Source: Thalassobacillus_A hwangdonensis (lineage in GTDB: Bacteria; Bacillota; Bacilli; Bacillales; Halobacillaceae). From it: a DNA stretch of 64,000 nt. The stretch's first letter is position 1; the number at the start of each line of letters is the position of its first letter. Shown here in pieces: positions 51,152 through 59,561 of the stretch. The translations under genes and the position numbers were made by a program. The DNA lies in assembly GCF_042675915.1 (NCBI RefSeq), contig NZ_JBHTKL010000001.1, forward strand, positions 930,001-994,000, written 5' to 3'. The notes under the pieces were generated by a model. The model did not search any database, had not been told where the DNA came from, and saw only the letters and a program-made list of their open reading frames with translations.

Positions 51152-51850
51152 CTATTCATAAATGTTTCCATCTGCTTTTTCACGCAATCGATCCATATCT
51201 TTCACCGAAATCAATCCACGTTTCCGCTCCAGAATGCCGTCTTCATGGAATTGCCTCAGGATTCGATTCAGGTGACGATAACTTGTACCGAGCACGTCAG
51301 CCAGTTCCTGCAGAGATGAAGTGTGCATTTCTTCATGGAACATCGAACCTTTCCCATCGTCTGATAACGAAAGCAGATAACTGGCGAGACGGACGTCTAC
51401 CGAATAAAGCATGTTCAATGTAGATGCATTGGTTTCGGTATAGAACTTTGCTGTAATGATTTCCAAAAGAAAGTTCAAGAACGTTGTATTCCCGCCCTCG
51501 ATTTTACGCAAGTCATCCAGCGGGATACCGATCATGTATCCTTCAGTGACAAACTGGACGGTGTGAAACACCTCTGTATCCTGGACGTATTCCACATCAC
51601 CTATGATCGCAAAGGGTGTCTTGAAGCGAAGAATGAGCGCTTTCCCCTCCGGCGAAAGTGCGAAGATCTTCATCTTGCCTTCTGTCAGGAAATACATATG
51701 GGAAAGTCTATCCCCTTTTGAACAAAGGACTTCCCCTTTTTCGACTTTGAATAATTTCATTTTCTTTAACGACGCTTCTGAAAAGACTTCGTCAAGCTGA
51801 AATTTCCTGCGATGCAAATCCAGCTTGTCCTGGTCCTGGATCTCTCTCAC
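51152..51850 (-). CDS. Crp/Fnr family transcriptional regulator (YeiL-like)
   Basis: 232 residues from GTG 51850 after GGAGG. N-terminal cyclic-nucleotide-binding-like barrel (FKVEKGEVLCSKGDRLSHMYFLTEGKMKIFALSPEGKALILRF), dimer helix, then C-terminal winged helix with SLQELADVLGTSYRHLNRILRQFHEDG. One cysteine; no CxxxC iron-sulfur cluster pattern like Fnr. It lies between the two YdcZ genes on the same strand, so it likely controls them. Confidence 0.9.
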   Translation of the reverse strand: MREIQDQDKLDLHRRKFQLDEVFSEASLKKMKLFKVEKGEVLCSKGDRLSHMYFLTEGKMKIFALSPEGKALILRFKTPFAIIGDVEYVQDTEVFHTVQFVTEGYMIGIPLDDLRKIEGGNTTFLNFLLEIITAKFYTETNASTLNMLYSVDVRLASYLLSLSDDGKGSMFHEEMHTSSLQELADVLGTSYRHLNRILRQFHEDGILERKRGLISVKDMDRLREKADGNIYE

Positions 51851-51865
51851 ATGCTTACCTCCGGT

Positions 51866-52291
51866 TTATAATTTGAATATGACCACACCGCTCACTATCA
51901 TTGCTATACCGACCCATTGGTTGCCAGTGATTTTCAGCTTCTTTTCCCCGAACCAGCCTCTGGCTTCGATCAGGAAAGCAGCGATAAGCTGAGCCACCAA
52001 TAGAATAGCGATTGCTGATGCCGGTCCCATCATATTGATTGCAGTCAACTCAGAAAATACAACGATTACACCGAATGCCCCTCCAAAAAAGTAAATGGGA
52101 GGCACTTGTTTCATTCCAGCTTTGTTTCCATCCCTTACAAAGAAATAGATGCTTAGACACAAGATGAACCCGACTAGATGAACAATGGATGAAATATGCC
52201 ATCCACTTATGTGATCGCTCATTTTCGAATTGAAGATTCCCTGTAATGTAATACATAGTCCTGCTGTTATTGAAAATAATATGCCTTTCAA
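51866..52291 (-). CDS. YdcZ-type DMT family transporter (DUF606), copy 2
   Basis: 141 residues with four to five helices (MKGILFSITAGLCITLQGIFNSKMSDHISGW ... GVAGVVIFKL end). TTG 52291 follows AAGGAGAGG. Shares the QGIFNSKMS/QNVFNSRLS N-terminus with the gene at 50643. First gene of the three-gene minus-strand operon. Substrate unknown. Confidence 0.85.
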   Translation of the reverse strand: MKGILFSITAGLCITLQGIFNSKMSDHISGWHISSIVHLVGFILCLSIYFFVRDGNKAGMKQVPPIYFFGGAFGVIVVFSELTAINMMGPASAIAILLVAQLIAAFLIEARGWFGEKKLKITGNQWVGIAMIVSGVVIFKL

Positions 52292-52350
52292 GCGATCCTC
52301 TCCTTAAATTACGACTATGTACAGTTAAATACAAGTGATCCTGACAAAAA

Positions 52351-52364
52351 AGGACATATGTCCT
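52351..52364. promoter_or_regulatory. Perfect palindrome upstream of the YdcZ-Crp operon
   Basis: AGGACATATGTCCT is self-complementary over 14 bases and lies 60 bases before the first gene start. It is a candidate operator for the Crp-family regulator in the operon. Role inferred only from position. Confidence 0.45.
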
Positions 52365-52486
52365 AAAATCAATAAAAATCTTGCATATAAAATATTCATA
52401 CAATTACGACAATCGGTTGATGGTTGTTTACGAGCTGCAAATGCCTTACTATAGGAATAGTGAATTTTTTTACGAGGAGCGTATTT

Positions 52487-53569
52487 ATGAAACAATCCAT
52501 TTACGGATTAACTTTCGAACAATTGACGGACTGGCTGACGAAACATGGTGAGAAGAAGTTCCGTTCCAAGCAGGTATGGGACTGGCTCTACCAAAAGCGT
52601 GTCAGGGAATTTTCAGATATGAAGAACTTGAACCAATCGTGTATCGACCTTCTTGAGGCGAATTTTTCGATTGAAACACTTTCAGAAGAAATCAAACAGG
52701 AGTCCAAAGACGGAACAATCAAGTTCCTTTTCAAGTTGCAGGACGGAAATGTCATCGAGACGGTATTGATGCGATTCAATTACGGACTGTCTGTATGTGT
52801 GACAACACAGGTAGGCTGTAACATCGGCTGCTCCTTCTGTGCAAGTGGTATTTTGAAAAAGGATCGTGATCTGACCGGCGGCGAAATCGTCGAACAGATC
52901 ATGCAGGTCCAGCAGCATTTGGATGCGCAAGGAAAAGATGAACGCGTGAGTCACATTGTCGTCATGGGTATTGGAGAACCATTCGATAACTATGACAACA
53001 TGATTGACTTCCTGCGAGTGGTCAATGACCAGAAAGGTCTTTCTATTGGTGCACGGCACATTACGGTATCCACTAGTGGTATCGTACCGAAAATCTACGA
53101 CTTTGCGGATGAAGGTATCCAGATCAACCTTGCCCTATCCATCCATGCACCAAATAACGAATTGCGTTCGCGCATCATGAAAATTAATAAGGCTTATCCA
53201 TTGGAAAAGCTGATGCCAGCAATTGATTATTATCTTGAAAAAACGAATCGACGGATCACATTCGAATATATCCTGTTAAAGGATGTCAACGATCATAAGA
53301 AAGAGGCGGAACAGCTGGCAGATCTGCTTAAAGACAAACGCCACCTTTCCTACGTCAACTTGATTCCTTACAACCCGGTTGCGGACCATCCGTATGACCG
53401 AAGTGAAAAGCAGGCGATCCTCACCTTCTACCAGACGTTAATGGATCGGGGAATCAATTGTGGTGTCCGTACAGAGCATGGAACAGATATCGATGCAGCT
53501 TGCGGTCAGCTTCGAAGCAAACAAATCGAAAAAGAAAAAGCACGCAAGAAAAATAAACAGCCAAACTAA
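52487..53569 (+). CDS. RlmN family radical-SAM methyltransferase, solitary paralog
   Basis: 360 residues from ATG 52487 after GAGGAG. Radical-SAM cluster motif CNIGCSFC gives Cys111, Cys115 and Cys118; the C-terminal Cys in DIDAACGQL is the methylated catalytic partner. Family acts on 23S rRNA A2503 (C2) and, in RlmN, tRNA. It stands alone, not in the usual stp-prkC neighbourhood. C-terminal segment NLIPYNPVADHPYDRSEKQ differs from typical Bacillus RlmN, so it may be a second copy; symbol left open. Confidence 0.88.
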   Translation: MKQSIYGLTFEQLTDWLTKHGEKKFRSKQVWDWLYQKRVREFSDMKNLNQSCIDLLEANFSIETLSEEIKQESKDGTIKFLFKLQDGNVIETVLMRFNYGLSVCVTTQVGCNIGCSFCASGILKKDRDLTGGEIVEQIMQVQQHLDAQGKDERVSHIVVMGIGEPFDNYDNMIDFLRVVNDQKGLSIGARHITVSTSGIVPKIYDFADEGIQINLALSIHAPNNELRSRIMKINKAYPLEKLMPAIDYYLEKTNRRITFEYILLKDVNDHKKEAEQLADLLKDKRHLSYVNLIPYNPVADHPYDRSEKQAILTFYQTLMDRGINCGVRTEHGTDIDAACGQLRSKQIEKEKARKKNKQPN

Positions 53570-53600
53570 AAGCATGAGGCACTTGCCTCATGCTTTTTTT
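53568..53600 (+). terminator. Terminator after the RlmN-family gene
   Basis: AAAGCATGAGGC / GCCTCATGCTTT stem, T7. Confidence 0.9.
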
Positions 53601-53759
53601 CATGGATTAAAATCGGTTCAAAACTGGTGCAGCTTATCTTATTTAGAGGTTCATGCATGTTAGAGCTAATTCCCTACGCCTTATCGGTATAATGGTGACA
53701 TTTGGTAATCAATGCCTCTATACTAGTTTTAGAAAGAATTCCAAGGGGGCGGGAATGAA

Positions 53760-54218
53760 TTGAAAGTCATATTGGATATCCATGAAAAACATAAAGAGTC
53801 GTCCATTACAATCAAGAGTGGTCAGCTCGATGATACTATTGAGGAAATTTTAGAAATCGCTAAAAAAGATTCGGTCAAATTCATCCTCGGTAAACAAGGG
53901 AACTCACAGCATCTATTAAAGCCGGATACCATCCATTATTTCCAGGCAGATGGTGATAAAATCGTCGCATTTACACAAAGCAGCACCTACATGATCAAGG
54001 AAAAATTGTACGAATTGGAGCAGTTGTTACCCTCCACAAGTTTCATCCGATTATCGAAGGCTCTGATCGCCAATCTGCAGCATGTAAGTCATTTCGAACC
54101 ATCGTTCAATGGAACACTTGGTGTACATTTCCGATGTGGTCGTAAGGAATATGCTTCCAGACATTATGTAGGGGCACTGAAAGAAATTTTGAATAACAAC
54201 AGGAGGGATAAAAAATGA
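53760..54218 (+). CDS. LytTR-domain DNA-binding protein
   Basis: 152 residues from TTG 53760 after AAGGGGGCGGG. C-terminal LytTR domain: DTIHYFQADGDKIVAFTQSSTYMIKEKLYELEQLLPSTSFIRLSKALIANLQHVSHFEP. No receiver domain; the N-terminal half is a short basic alpha/beta region. Overlaps the DUF3021 gene by four bases; the pair is a known LytTR regulator plus membrane partner arrangement. Target genes unknown. Confidence 0.88.
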   Translation: MKVILDIHEKHKESSITIKSGQLDDTIEEILEIAKKDSVKFILGKQGNSQHLLKPDTIHYFQADGDKIVAFTQSSTYMIKEKLYELEQLLPSTSFIRLSKALIANLQHVSHFEPSFNGTLGVHFRCGRKEYASRHYVGALKEILNNNRRDKK

Positions 54219-54625
54219 AAAGATTCTTGAAAAGCAGTATCTTCGGCATTTTCTTTGGTGGCTTCATTGCTGTCGTCATTCAAAGCAGCTTCGTGCTCGC
54301 TGGTGAGGAAATGATTGATGGGGTGCTCTTCATTAAGAATTCACTGGCATCGATTTTTCTGGGATGGTTATTTTCGGTCACCCCTTTATTTTTCCGCATT
54401 AGATCTTTAAATCTTCCAGTACAAACCTTGTTACACTTTTTAACGGTTACGGTGATCTATCTTTTACTTGCTTTAGGTGTCGGTTGGGTTCCGTTTGATC
54501 TATCGAGTCTGTTGTTTGCACTTATAGGCATGATACTGATCTATACAATTTCCTGGATAGGCTTTTATCTTTACTTCAAAAATGAAGCAAAACGTTTAAA
54601 TGATCAGCTTAACCACATACGTTAA
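54215..54625 (+). CDS. DUF3021 family membrane protein
   Basis: 136 residues with four membrane helices: SIFGIFFGGFIAVVIQSSFVLAG, SLASIFLGWLFSVTPLFF, LLHFLTVTVIYLLLALGVGW and LLFALIGMILIYTISWIGFYLYF. Matches DUF3021, which is usually encoded next to a LytTR regulator and may hold it in check. Coupled to the LytTR gene (ATGA). Confidence 0.85.
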   Translation: MKRFLKSSIFGIFFGGFIAVVIQSSFVLAGEEMIDGVLFIKNSLASIFLGWLFSVTPLFFRIRSLNLPVQTLLHFLTVTVIYLLLALGVGWVPFDLSSLLFALIGMILIYTISWIGFYLYFKNEAKRLNDQLNHIR

Positions 54626-54628
54626 ATG

Positions 54629-54667
54629 AAAAGCTGGTTGCCGCTAAAAATGGCATCCAGCTTTTCT
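54629..54667. terminator. Hairpin between DUF3021 and GNAT genes
   Basis: AAAAGCTGG / CCAGCTTTT plus inner TTGCC / GGCA pairs; can serve both convergent genes. Confidence 0.75.
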
Positions 54668-54668
54668 G

Positions 54669-55127
54669 TCAGCGTCTGTGCCCTTCCACTCTCGCCTGTA
54701 TATATCCATAATATGTACACGTACCATTTTCTTTTAAATCCCTCACTTCAAAACCACAGGATTGATAAAAAGGGAAGTTAGCGGAGGAGGTATGGGCAAA
54801 CCAATCCCCATGAGGGAGTTTCTGCACACACAAGCTAATCAGTTTTTTACCGAGTCCCTGTCCACGATAAGGACTGTACACAACCAGGTCCATGATTGTT
54901 GCTGCCATGATCTTATCTGAAATCACTCTTACCATTGCCGCCATTTCGTCACCATCCCAAACCGTGAGCGCCCAAGTGGAGTTTTCAAAGATCAGCGTGA
55001 ACTTTTCTTTTTGCCAATCAGGTGTATGCCTTACCCAACCTGCATCTTTAAATAGTTTTTCAACCGCTTTTGCAGGTACACCGGTCGTGCCTTCTCTTAT
55101 AACAAGTCCATTGAAATATTGGTACAT
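54669..55127 (-). CDS. GNAT family N-acetyltransferase
   Basis: 152 residues from ATG 55127 (AGGGGAG upstream). Acetyl-CoA loop VVYSPYRGQGLGKKLISLCVQKL with RGQGLG is intact; the C-terminus has FYQSCGFEVRDL. Substrate unknown. Isolated minus-strand gene facing the LytTR-DUF3021 pair. Confidence 0.9.
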   Translation of the reverse strand: MYQYFNGLVIREGTTGVPAKAVEKLFKDAGWVRHTPDWQKEKFTLIFENSTWALTVWDGDEMAAMVRVISDKIMAATIMDLVVYSPYRGQGLGKKLISLCVQKLPHGDWFAHTSSANFPFYQSCGFEVRDLKENGTCTYYGYIQARVEGHRR

Positions 55128-55255
55128 TGTAACTCCCCTTTTCCTATTATTTTCATTTCTCATATAAAGAACATGGAAATAAATTGAATCTATTGTAGAC
55201 TAATCATACCAAAACTTAGCTATGATAAAGGAAGTAATTTTGATCCAATCATATA

Positions 55256-55294
55256 AAAATGCCGAAAGGGGCTTTTACCCTTCCGGCATTTTTT
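55256..55294 (-). terminator. Terminator after the BCCT gene
   Basis: AAAAATGCCG / CGGCATTTTT stem with T-run; it overlaps the last base of the gene. Confidence 0.85.
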
Positions 55295-56832
55295 TAACTT
55301 TGTCTAACATTGTGCTTCCATGCTTCATCTTTATCAATCATCTTCTTCGCAGCATAGATGAGGATGAATTGAATAAAGATGACCGGAAGCCCCATCAATC
55401 CCGAAATGACTTCAAGGGGGGCAAGTCCACCGATCCGCATCAGTACCAGTGCTACAATCGTGATGATGGCAGCTATAATGATGCGCAGTGTTTTGGGTGG
55501 TTCGAATTTACTCATGTCCCTCGTACTTGTGTAAGCTGCAACCGTGTAGGTCGTTGAATCCAAGGTCGTAGTCAGGAAGATAAGTGCTACGATCATGAAA
55601 ATGATGATTGCCACTTCTCCAAACGGCAGGGTAGCCAATATTTCTGGTATGGCTGCCATCCTGGCTTCATTCTCAACTAGATTCAAGACAGAGACTTCCC
55701 CTGTCAAATACCGATGAACTCCTAGACCGCCCAACACTCCTGTAGCAACCCAGGAAATCAGAGTTGGTGCAAGCAAATAGGTCAGGATCATTTCTTTGAT
55801 TGTCCTGCCTTTGGAAATCTTGGCTGCAAACACGCTATGAAGCATTGCCCAAGTTGCACTGTAAGCAAACCAGAATACCGTATTACTTTGAATATGGGAT
55901 GCCTTATCCTGGTGTACAGAATCTGTATTCAGAGATATGTTCAAATAATTGGACATTAAGAAGGATATGCTATCGGAAAAATAGTTCAGTATGAAAACGC
56001 CAGGTCCTGCAATGATCACGAAGATAGCGAATATTCCAGCCAGATACATATTCCATGTACTCAACCGCTTGATCCCTTTTTCAATCCCAAGATAAGCACT
56101 GAGTGAGAACAGGAAGACCCAGATGACCGTAACGATGATCGTCATCGTAAAAGATACTTCCGTTCCAGTCAAAGTGGCCAGATTATGGGTGATGATCGGT
56201 GCTCCCAATCCCAAAGTCACTGCAGCTCCGGCAAGGATACTGATCAGGAATAGCATGTCCAGCAGCTTACCACCGAGGCCGTCCGTGAATTTATCCCCGA
56301 ACAGCACTCTGCATGCCTCGGATATCCGCATCAACGGACGTTTTTTTACATGTAGGATGTATCCCATTGCTGGTGCAATCATTACGAAGATCGCAAATAC
56401 CTGAAAACCCCAAAGGAACATACTGTATGCATTTCCCCATAGCAATGATTCGGGAGAACCTGGTTCCACTCCTGCCGGCGGATCATTAGCCACAGATGTC
56501 CATTGCAGCATTCCTGTCCTCATGATCGTCGAGCCGACTCCCATTGCAATTAGAATGGATGCATATTCAAATAGCGTGAATCTGGGTTTTTCTTTCGGGT
56601 TTCCCAGTACCACTTTTCCATATTTTGAAAAAGATAAGTATAATCCTGCAACTACCAACAGTATGCCATACCATAAGTATCCCCAGCTGAACACCTCGAC
56701 AATATAGTCGAATATTGAATTGAGTAATTCAAGCGACTGAGATTCATACAAAGCAAACGGAATGCTGATTGCTATGATGATAAGTAGTGAAGGTATGAAA
56801 ATATTATAATCAATCAGCTTTTTTCGGTTCAT
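55294..56832 (-). CDS. BCCT family transporter with altered substrate box
   Basis: 512 residues, 12 predicted helices, of the betaine/choline/carnitine family. The last part shows ISKGRTIKEMILTYLLAPTLISW, DSTTYTVAAYTS and ALVLMRIGGLAPLEVISG, as in BCCT. The usual TM8 WWISW box reads FWFAYSATW here and the TM4 box GLHGWAIY reads GFQVFAIF, so most aromatic ligands of BetP are replaced. Substrate may not be glycine betaine. AGAAGGAGG before the ATG; own promoter region upstream. Confidence 0.85.
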   Translation of the reverse strand: MNRKKLIDYNIFIPSLLIIIAISIPFALYESQSLELLNSIFDYIVEVFSWGYLWYGILLVVAGLYLSFSKYGKVVLGNPKEKPRFTLFEYASILIAMGVGSTIMRTGMLQWTSVANDPPAGVEPGSPESLLWGNAYSMFLWGFQVFAIFVMIAPAMGYILHVKKRPLMRISEACRVLFGDKFTDGLGGKLLDMLFLISILAGAAVTLGLGAPIITHNLATLTGTEVSFTMTIIVTVIWVFLFSLSAYLGIEKGIKRLSTWNMYLAGIFAIFVIIAGPGVFILNYFSDSISFLMSNYLNISLNTDSVHQDKASHIQSNTVFWFAYSATWAMLHSVFAAKISKGRTIKEMILTYLLAPTLISWVATGVLGGLGVHRYLTGEVSVLNLVENEARMAAIPEILATLPFGEVAIIIFMIVALIFLTTTLDSTTYTVAAYTSTRDMSKFEPPKTLRIIIAAIITIVALVLMRIGGLAPLEVISGLMGLPVIFIQFILIYAAKKMIDKDEAWKHNVRQS

Positions 56833-56931
56833 TGTATCCTCCTTCTCCTGATAAAAATTCCTTTCACCACTCCCCTACCCGTCACAATTATTCTTATAAC
56901 GAAAAAATAATGGAGAATTTATTTCCAGACC

Positions 56932-57045
56932 AAAAGCGCAAGCGCCTTGTTCACCCCCGACAAGCTTAAGTCAAGCCTCGTAGTGACGATCTTTGTCACA
57001 GAGAGGATTGACTTAAGACCTCGAGGGGGTAGGCGCTGGAGCTGG
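56932..57045. repeat. Dispersed repeat with long inverted arms, family C
   Basis: AGCGCAAGCGCCTTGTTC..., with CTTAAGTCA paired to TGACTTAAG and CCCCCGA to CGAGGGGG, ends GGCGCTGGAGCT. I recognise the same pattern (AGCGCC ... CTCGAGGGG ... GGCGCTGGAGC) as a common intergenic repeat of Bacillaceae. It fills most of the 299-base gap before the BCCT gene; no gene is seen. Confidence 0.65.
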
Positions 57046-57092
57046 ATGAAACCCACTGAATACAGTTATCCGCAACTAAAATTTTCAGACCA

Positions 57093-57122
57093 TAAAAAAA
57101 CCGGCACCATTGTGTGCCGGTT
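57093..57122 (-). terminator. Terminator after the chemoreceptor gene
   Basis: AACCGGCAC / GTGCCGGTT stem, T7 on the minus strand. Confidence 0.9.
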
Positions 57123-57131
57123 GAAGAAAGA

Positions 57132-58037
57132 TCATATGATATCTGTAAGTTTGTCTGCTTCAGCCTTCAGTGCTTCTCCTGATGCGACAACTTCCTGATA
57201 GCCGCTCGATGCAATCTGGATTTGAGTTACTCCCTTTTCTACATCTTTTTGGATTTTCACTGTGCCATCTGAAATTTTCTTGATTTCTGATGTGATGTTC
57301 TCAATACTGGCATTCACTTCTCCAATGGAAGCTTCCACCTGATTGGAGAGCTTCCTTACCTCTTTCGCTACTACCTCGAAACCTCGGCCATGTTCACCTG
57401 CTCGAGCAGCTTCGATGGCAGCATTCAAAGAAAGCAAGTTCGTCTGAGACGCAATCGCGCGAATCGTTTTAACAACGCCCTGGATTTCATCCGTTTTTGC
57501 TTTAAGCCCCGCAAGGAATTCTGTATTTTCATTCGATACTTGTGCAATCTGTTCGATTTTATTATTCAGATACTCATGCTGCTCCAGCCCCTGCTCCGCT
57601 TTATCATTCAGCATTTCAGACATATCCTGCAGGTTGGTCACAACAGATGAAATTTCATGCTGTCGTTCTGTAATATCGGTGGCAACTTTCAATACGCCTA
57701 CTACATTACCATTGTCGTAGACCGGCATATAGGTAGCTTCGAGCCATAACTCATTGCCCCTCGCATCTTTCCTTTTTATCTTATCTTGGTAACTGCGTCC
57801 CTGGAACAGATTTCTCCAAAAATCTTCATATGCTGAGCTTCTCGTAAATTCATCGAAACAAAACGATTGATGGTGCATGCCGATCATATCTTCAGCACGA
57901 TTGAACTTCATTGTATTCGCAAAAATCGGATTGACAAATGATACTCTTCGATCCAATCCGAATTGAATGATTGCCAGATTTTGATTGATCGATTGAAACA
58001 ATAAGTCTGTAGTTACTTCCCTCTCCACTATCTTCAC
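57132..58037 (-). CDS. PAS-domain methyl-accepting chemotaxis-type protein, soluble
   Basis: About 301 residues from GTG 58037 after GGAGGAG. N-terminal PAS domain (LAIIQFGLDRRVSFVNPIFANTMKFN...GVLKVATDITERQ) followed by the signalling hairpin TIRAIASQTNLLSLNAAIEAARAGEHGRGFEVVAKEVRKLSNQ. No membrane helix, so it is cytoplasmic. PAS may bind a flavin or heme or small ligand; not determined. The C-terminal part is shorter than full receptors. A 213-base gap upstream shows nothing else. Confidence 0.88.
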   Translation of the reverse strand: MKIVEREVTTDLLFQSINQNLAIIQFGLDRRVSFVNPIFANTMKFNRAEDMIGMHHQSFCFDEFTRSSAYEDFWRNLFQGRSYQDKIKRKDARGNELWLEATYMPVYDNGNVVGVLKVATDITERQHEISSVVTNLQDMSEMLNDKAEQGLEQHEYLNNKIEQIAQVSNENTEFLAGLKAKTDEIQGVVKTIRAIASQTNLLSLNAAIEAARAGEHGRGFEVVAKEVRKLSNQVEASIGEVNASIENITSEIKKISDGTVKIQKDVEKGVTQIQIASSGYQEVVASGEALKAEADKLTDII

Positions 58038-58225
58038 TATACTACTCTCCTCCAATTGTAAAACGCACTAAAATTCTAAATTGTAAGACAAATAATAACG
58101 GATTTTATTAATATTAGCAACATTAAAGGTTGGGTCAATGTGCTTATCGATTAGTAATAAAGACTTATTATTTTCTTAAATGATCATCGATTGTATGTTT
58201 CAAGGTAATAAATGTAACCGTAAAA

Positions 58226-58260
58226 AGTAAAACGCAAGTCACAGTATGACTTACGTTTTT
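58226..58260 (-). terminator. Terminator after the molybdopterin fusion gene
   Basis: AAAACGcAAGTCA / TGACTTaCGTTTT stem overlapping the gene stop. Confidence 0.65.
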
Positions 58261-59486
58261 ATCCAGGCGTCTTTTTCATAGCCTCGTTTCTCCCAATATC
58301 CGATATGTTCCTCTTCAATCAGTTCGATCCGATTCAGCCATTTCACAGACTTATACGCATACATCTCAGGTACGATTAACCGCACAGGTCCACCATTCTT
58401 CGTTTCAATCAAGTCGCCGTCAATCAACATAGCGATCATGACATCTTCCCTCATCGCCTGATCGATGGTCAATGTATCCGTGTAGACACCATCCTGCGAG
58501 TAGAACTTTACATATCTCGCACTTCCTCTGATACCGACATGCTCCAGAAGATCTTTCAGCTTGATTCCTTCCCATGTCACACTGTACACACTCCAACCAG
58601 TCACACAATGAAAATCTGAAACTTGTACTTTTCTATTCAATTGGACAAATTCCGGCCAATTCCACTCCTCCGGGCGCTCTACCAGACCGTCCACCGTGAA
58701 TGTGAAATTCTTACCGGTTACCTCCGGCATAGAAACCACTGTATAATATCGAAATTCTCCCTTGCGTCCTCCTCCAATCGGCGGGGCTGAATCTTCCGCT
58801 GGTACAGGCAAAGGTGAAAATACCTCTGTTAAGGGGAGTCCGGATTTTACAGGGGTTCCTAAAGAGGAACCAAAGTATGGTTTCAACCATTGGTAAATGA
58901 AAGGAGTGAAGAGAATAGCGATTGCTCCACCTGTCCCTCGTTTCAAGAGTGTTCTTCGATCGATGATCGGATCGCTGTCATCAATGATCATCCTTTTTTC
59001 CCTGAGTTTATCTGCTTTTCTTTTCTGAAGAGATTTGAACACTTCTGATCTCGTAATACTATGATAGATGAGATAGGGTACGCCCATGTAAGTAAACCCA
59101 TCATGGAGGAATAAAGAAACCGAACTCCATTCAGGCCCGATCTCCCGATGAAAGTACAACCCTATCCCCGAAACTACCAAACCAAGAAGAATAAACAAGA
59201 CAAAATACAGATTAATCCGATGGTTTTTCCGCTTTTGAAGGGTTGAAAGGTGCTTCAACATTTTGGGCAGGTAGATCAGAATCGGCAAGATGCTTATGAA
59301 TCCTATCCATATATGACTATCCCTCATCCAAATTCTTATCTGCGGGAATCCTTGCCGGAATTCTGATGAGAGCAGTAAGAATCCCGTCACTGCCAATATC
59401 ATGAAGAGAATCGCATTCCAATGATGAAGTTGCTTCAGCTTCCGGCCAAACTTCTTCTGACGACGGATGAAGACATTCCAATCCAT
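58251..59486 (-). CDS. Cytochrome b-like membrane domain fused to a sulfite-oxidase-type molybdopterin domain
   Basis: 411 residues. Residues 1-150 hold four helices with histidines at positions 21, 22, 58, 113, 128 and 142, fitting a b-type heme membrane module. Residues 177-183 are RRTLLKR, a twin-arginine-like motif before a helix (GGAIAILFTPFIYQWL), and then a SUOX-like domain from about 240 with DFHCVTGWSV (Cys294, Mo ligand), TWEGIKLKDLL and KWLNRIELI. Similar in parts to MsrP/MsrQ but fused and in reverse order. GGAGGGG before the ATG. Extracytoplasmic oxidoreductase is likely; substrate unknown. Confidence 0.88.
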   Translation of the reverse strand: MDWNVFIRRQKKFGRKLKQLHHWNAILFMILAVTGFLLLSSEFRQGFPQIRIWMRDSHIWIGFISILPILIYLPKMLKHLSTLQKRKNHRINLYFVLFILLGLVVSGIGLYFHREIGPEWSSVSLFLHDGFTYMGVPYLIYHSITRSEVFKSLQKRKADKLREKRMIIDDSDPIIDRRTLLKRGTGGAIAILFTPFIYQWLKPYFGSSLGTPVKSGLPLTEVFSPLPVPAEDSAPPIGGGRKGEFRYYTVVSMPEVTGKNFTFTVDGLVERPEEWNWPEFVQLNRKVQVSDFHCVTGWSVYSVTWEGIKLKDLLEHVGIRGSARYVKFYSQDGVYTDTLTIDQAMREDVMIAMLIDGDLIETKNGGPVRLIVPEMYAYKSVKWLNRIELIEEEHIGYWEKRGYEKDAWIKT

Positions 59487-59561
59487 ACCTGATCCCCTCC
59501 ATGTATAGTGTAATTACACTACCCTGAATCCAAGTCAACAAACACCCCAATATGTAGCGTC

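Noticed and set aside
52487..53569. Cfr-type antibiotic resistance methyltransferase
   Set aside because: The cysteine motif and most of the sequence are RlmN-like; no evidence for C8 methylation.
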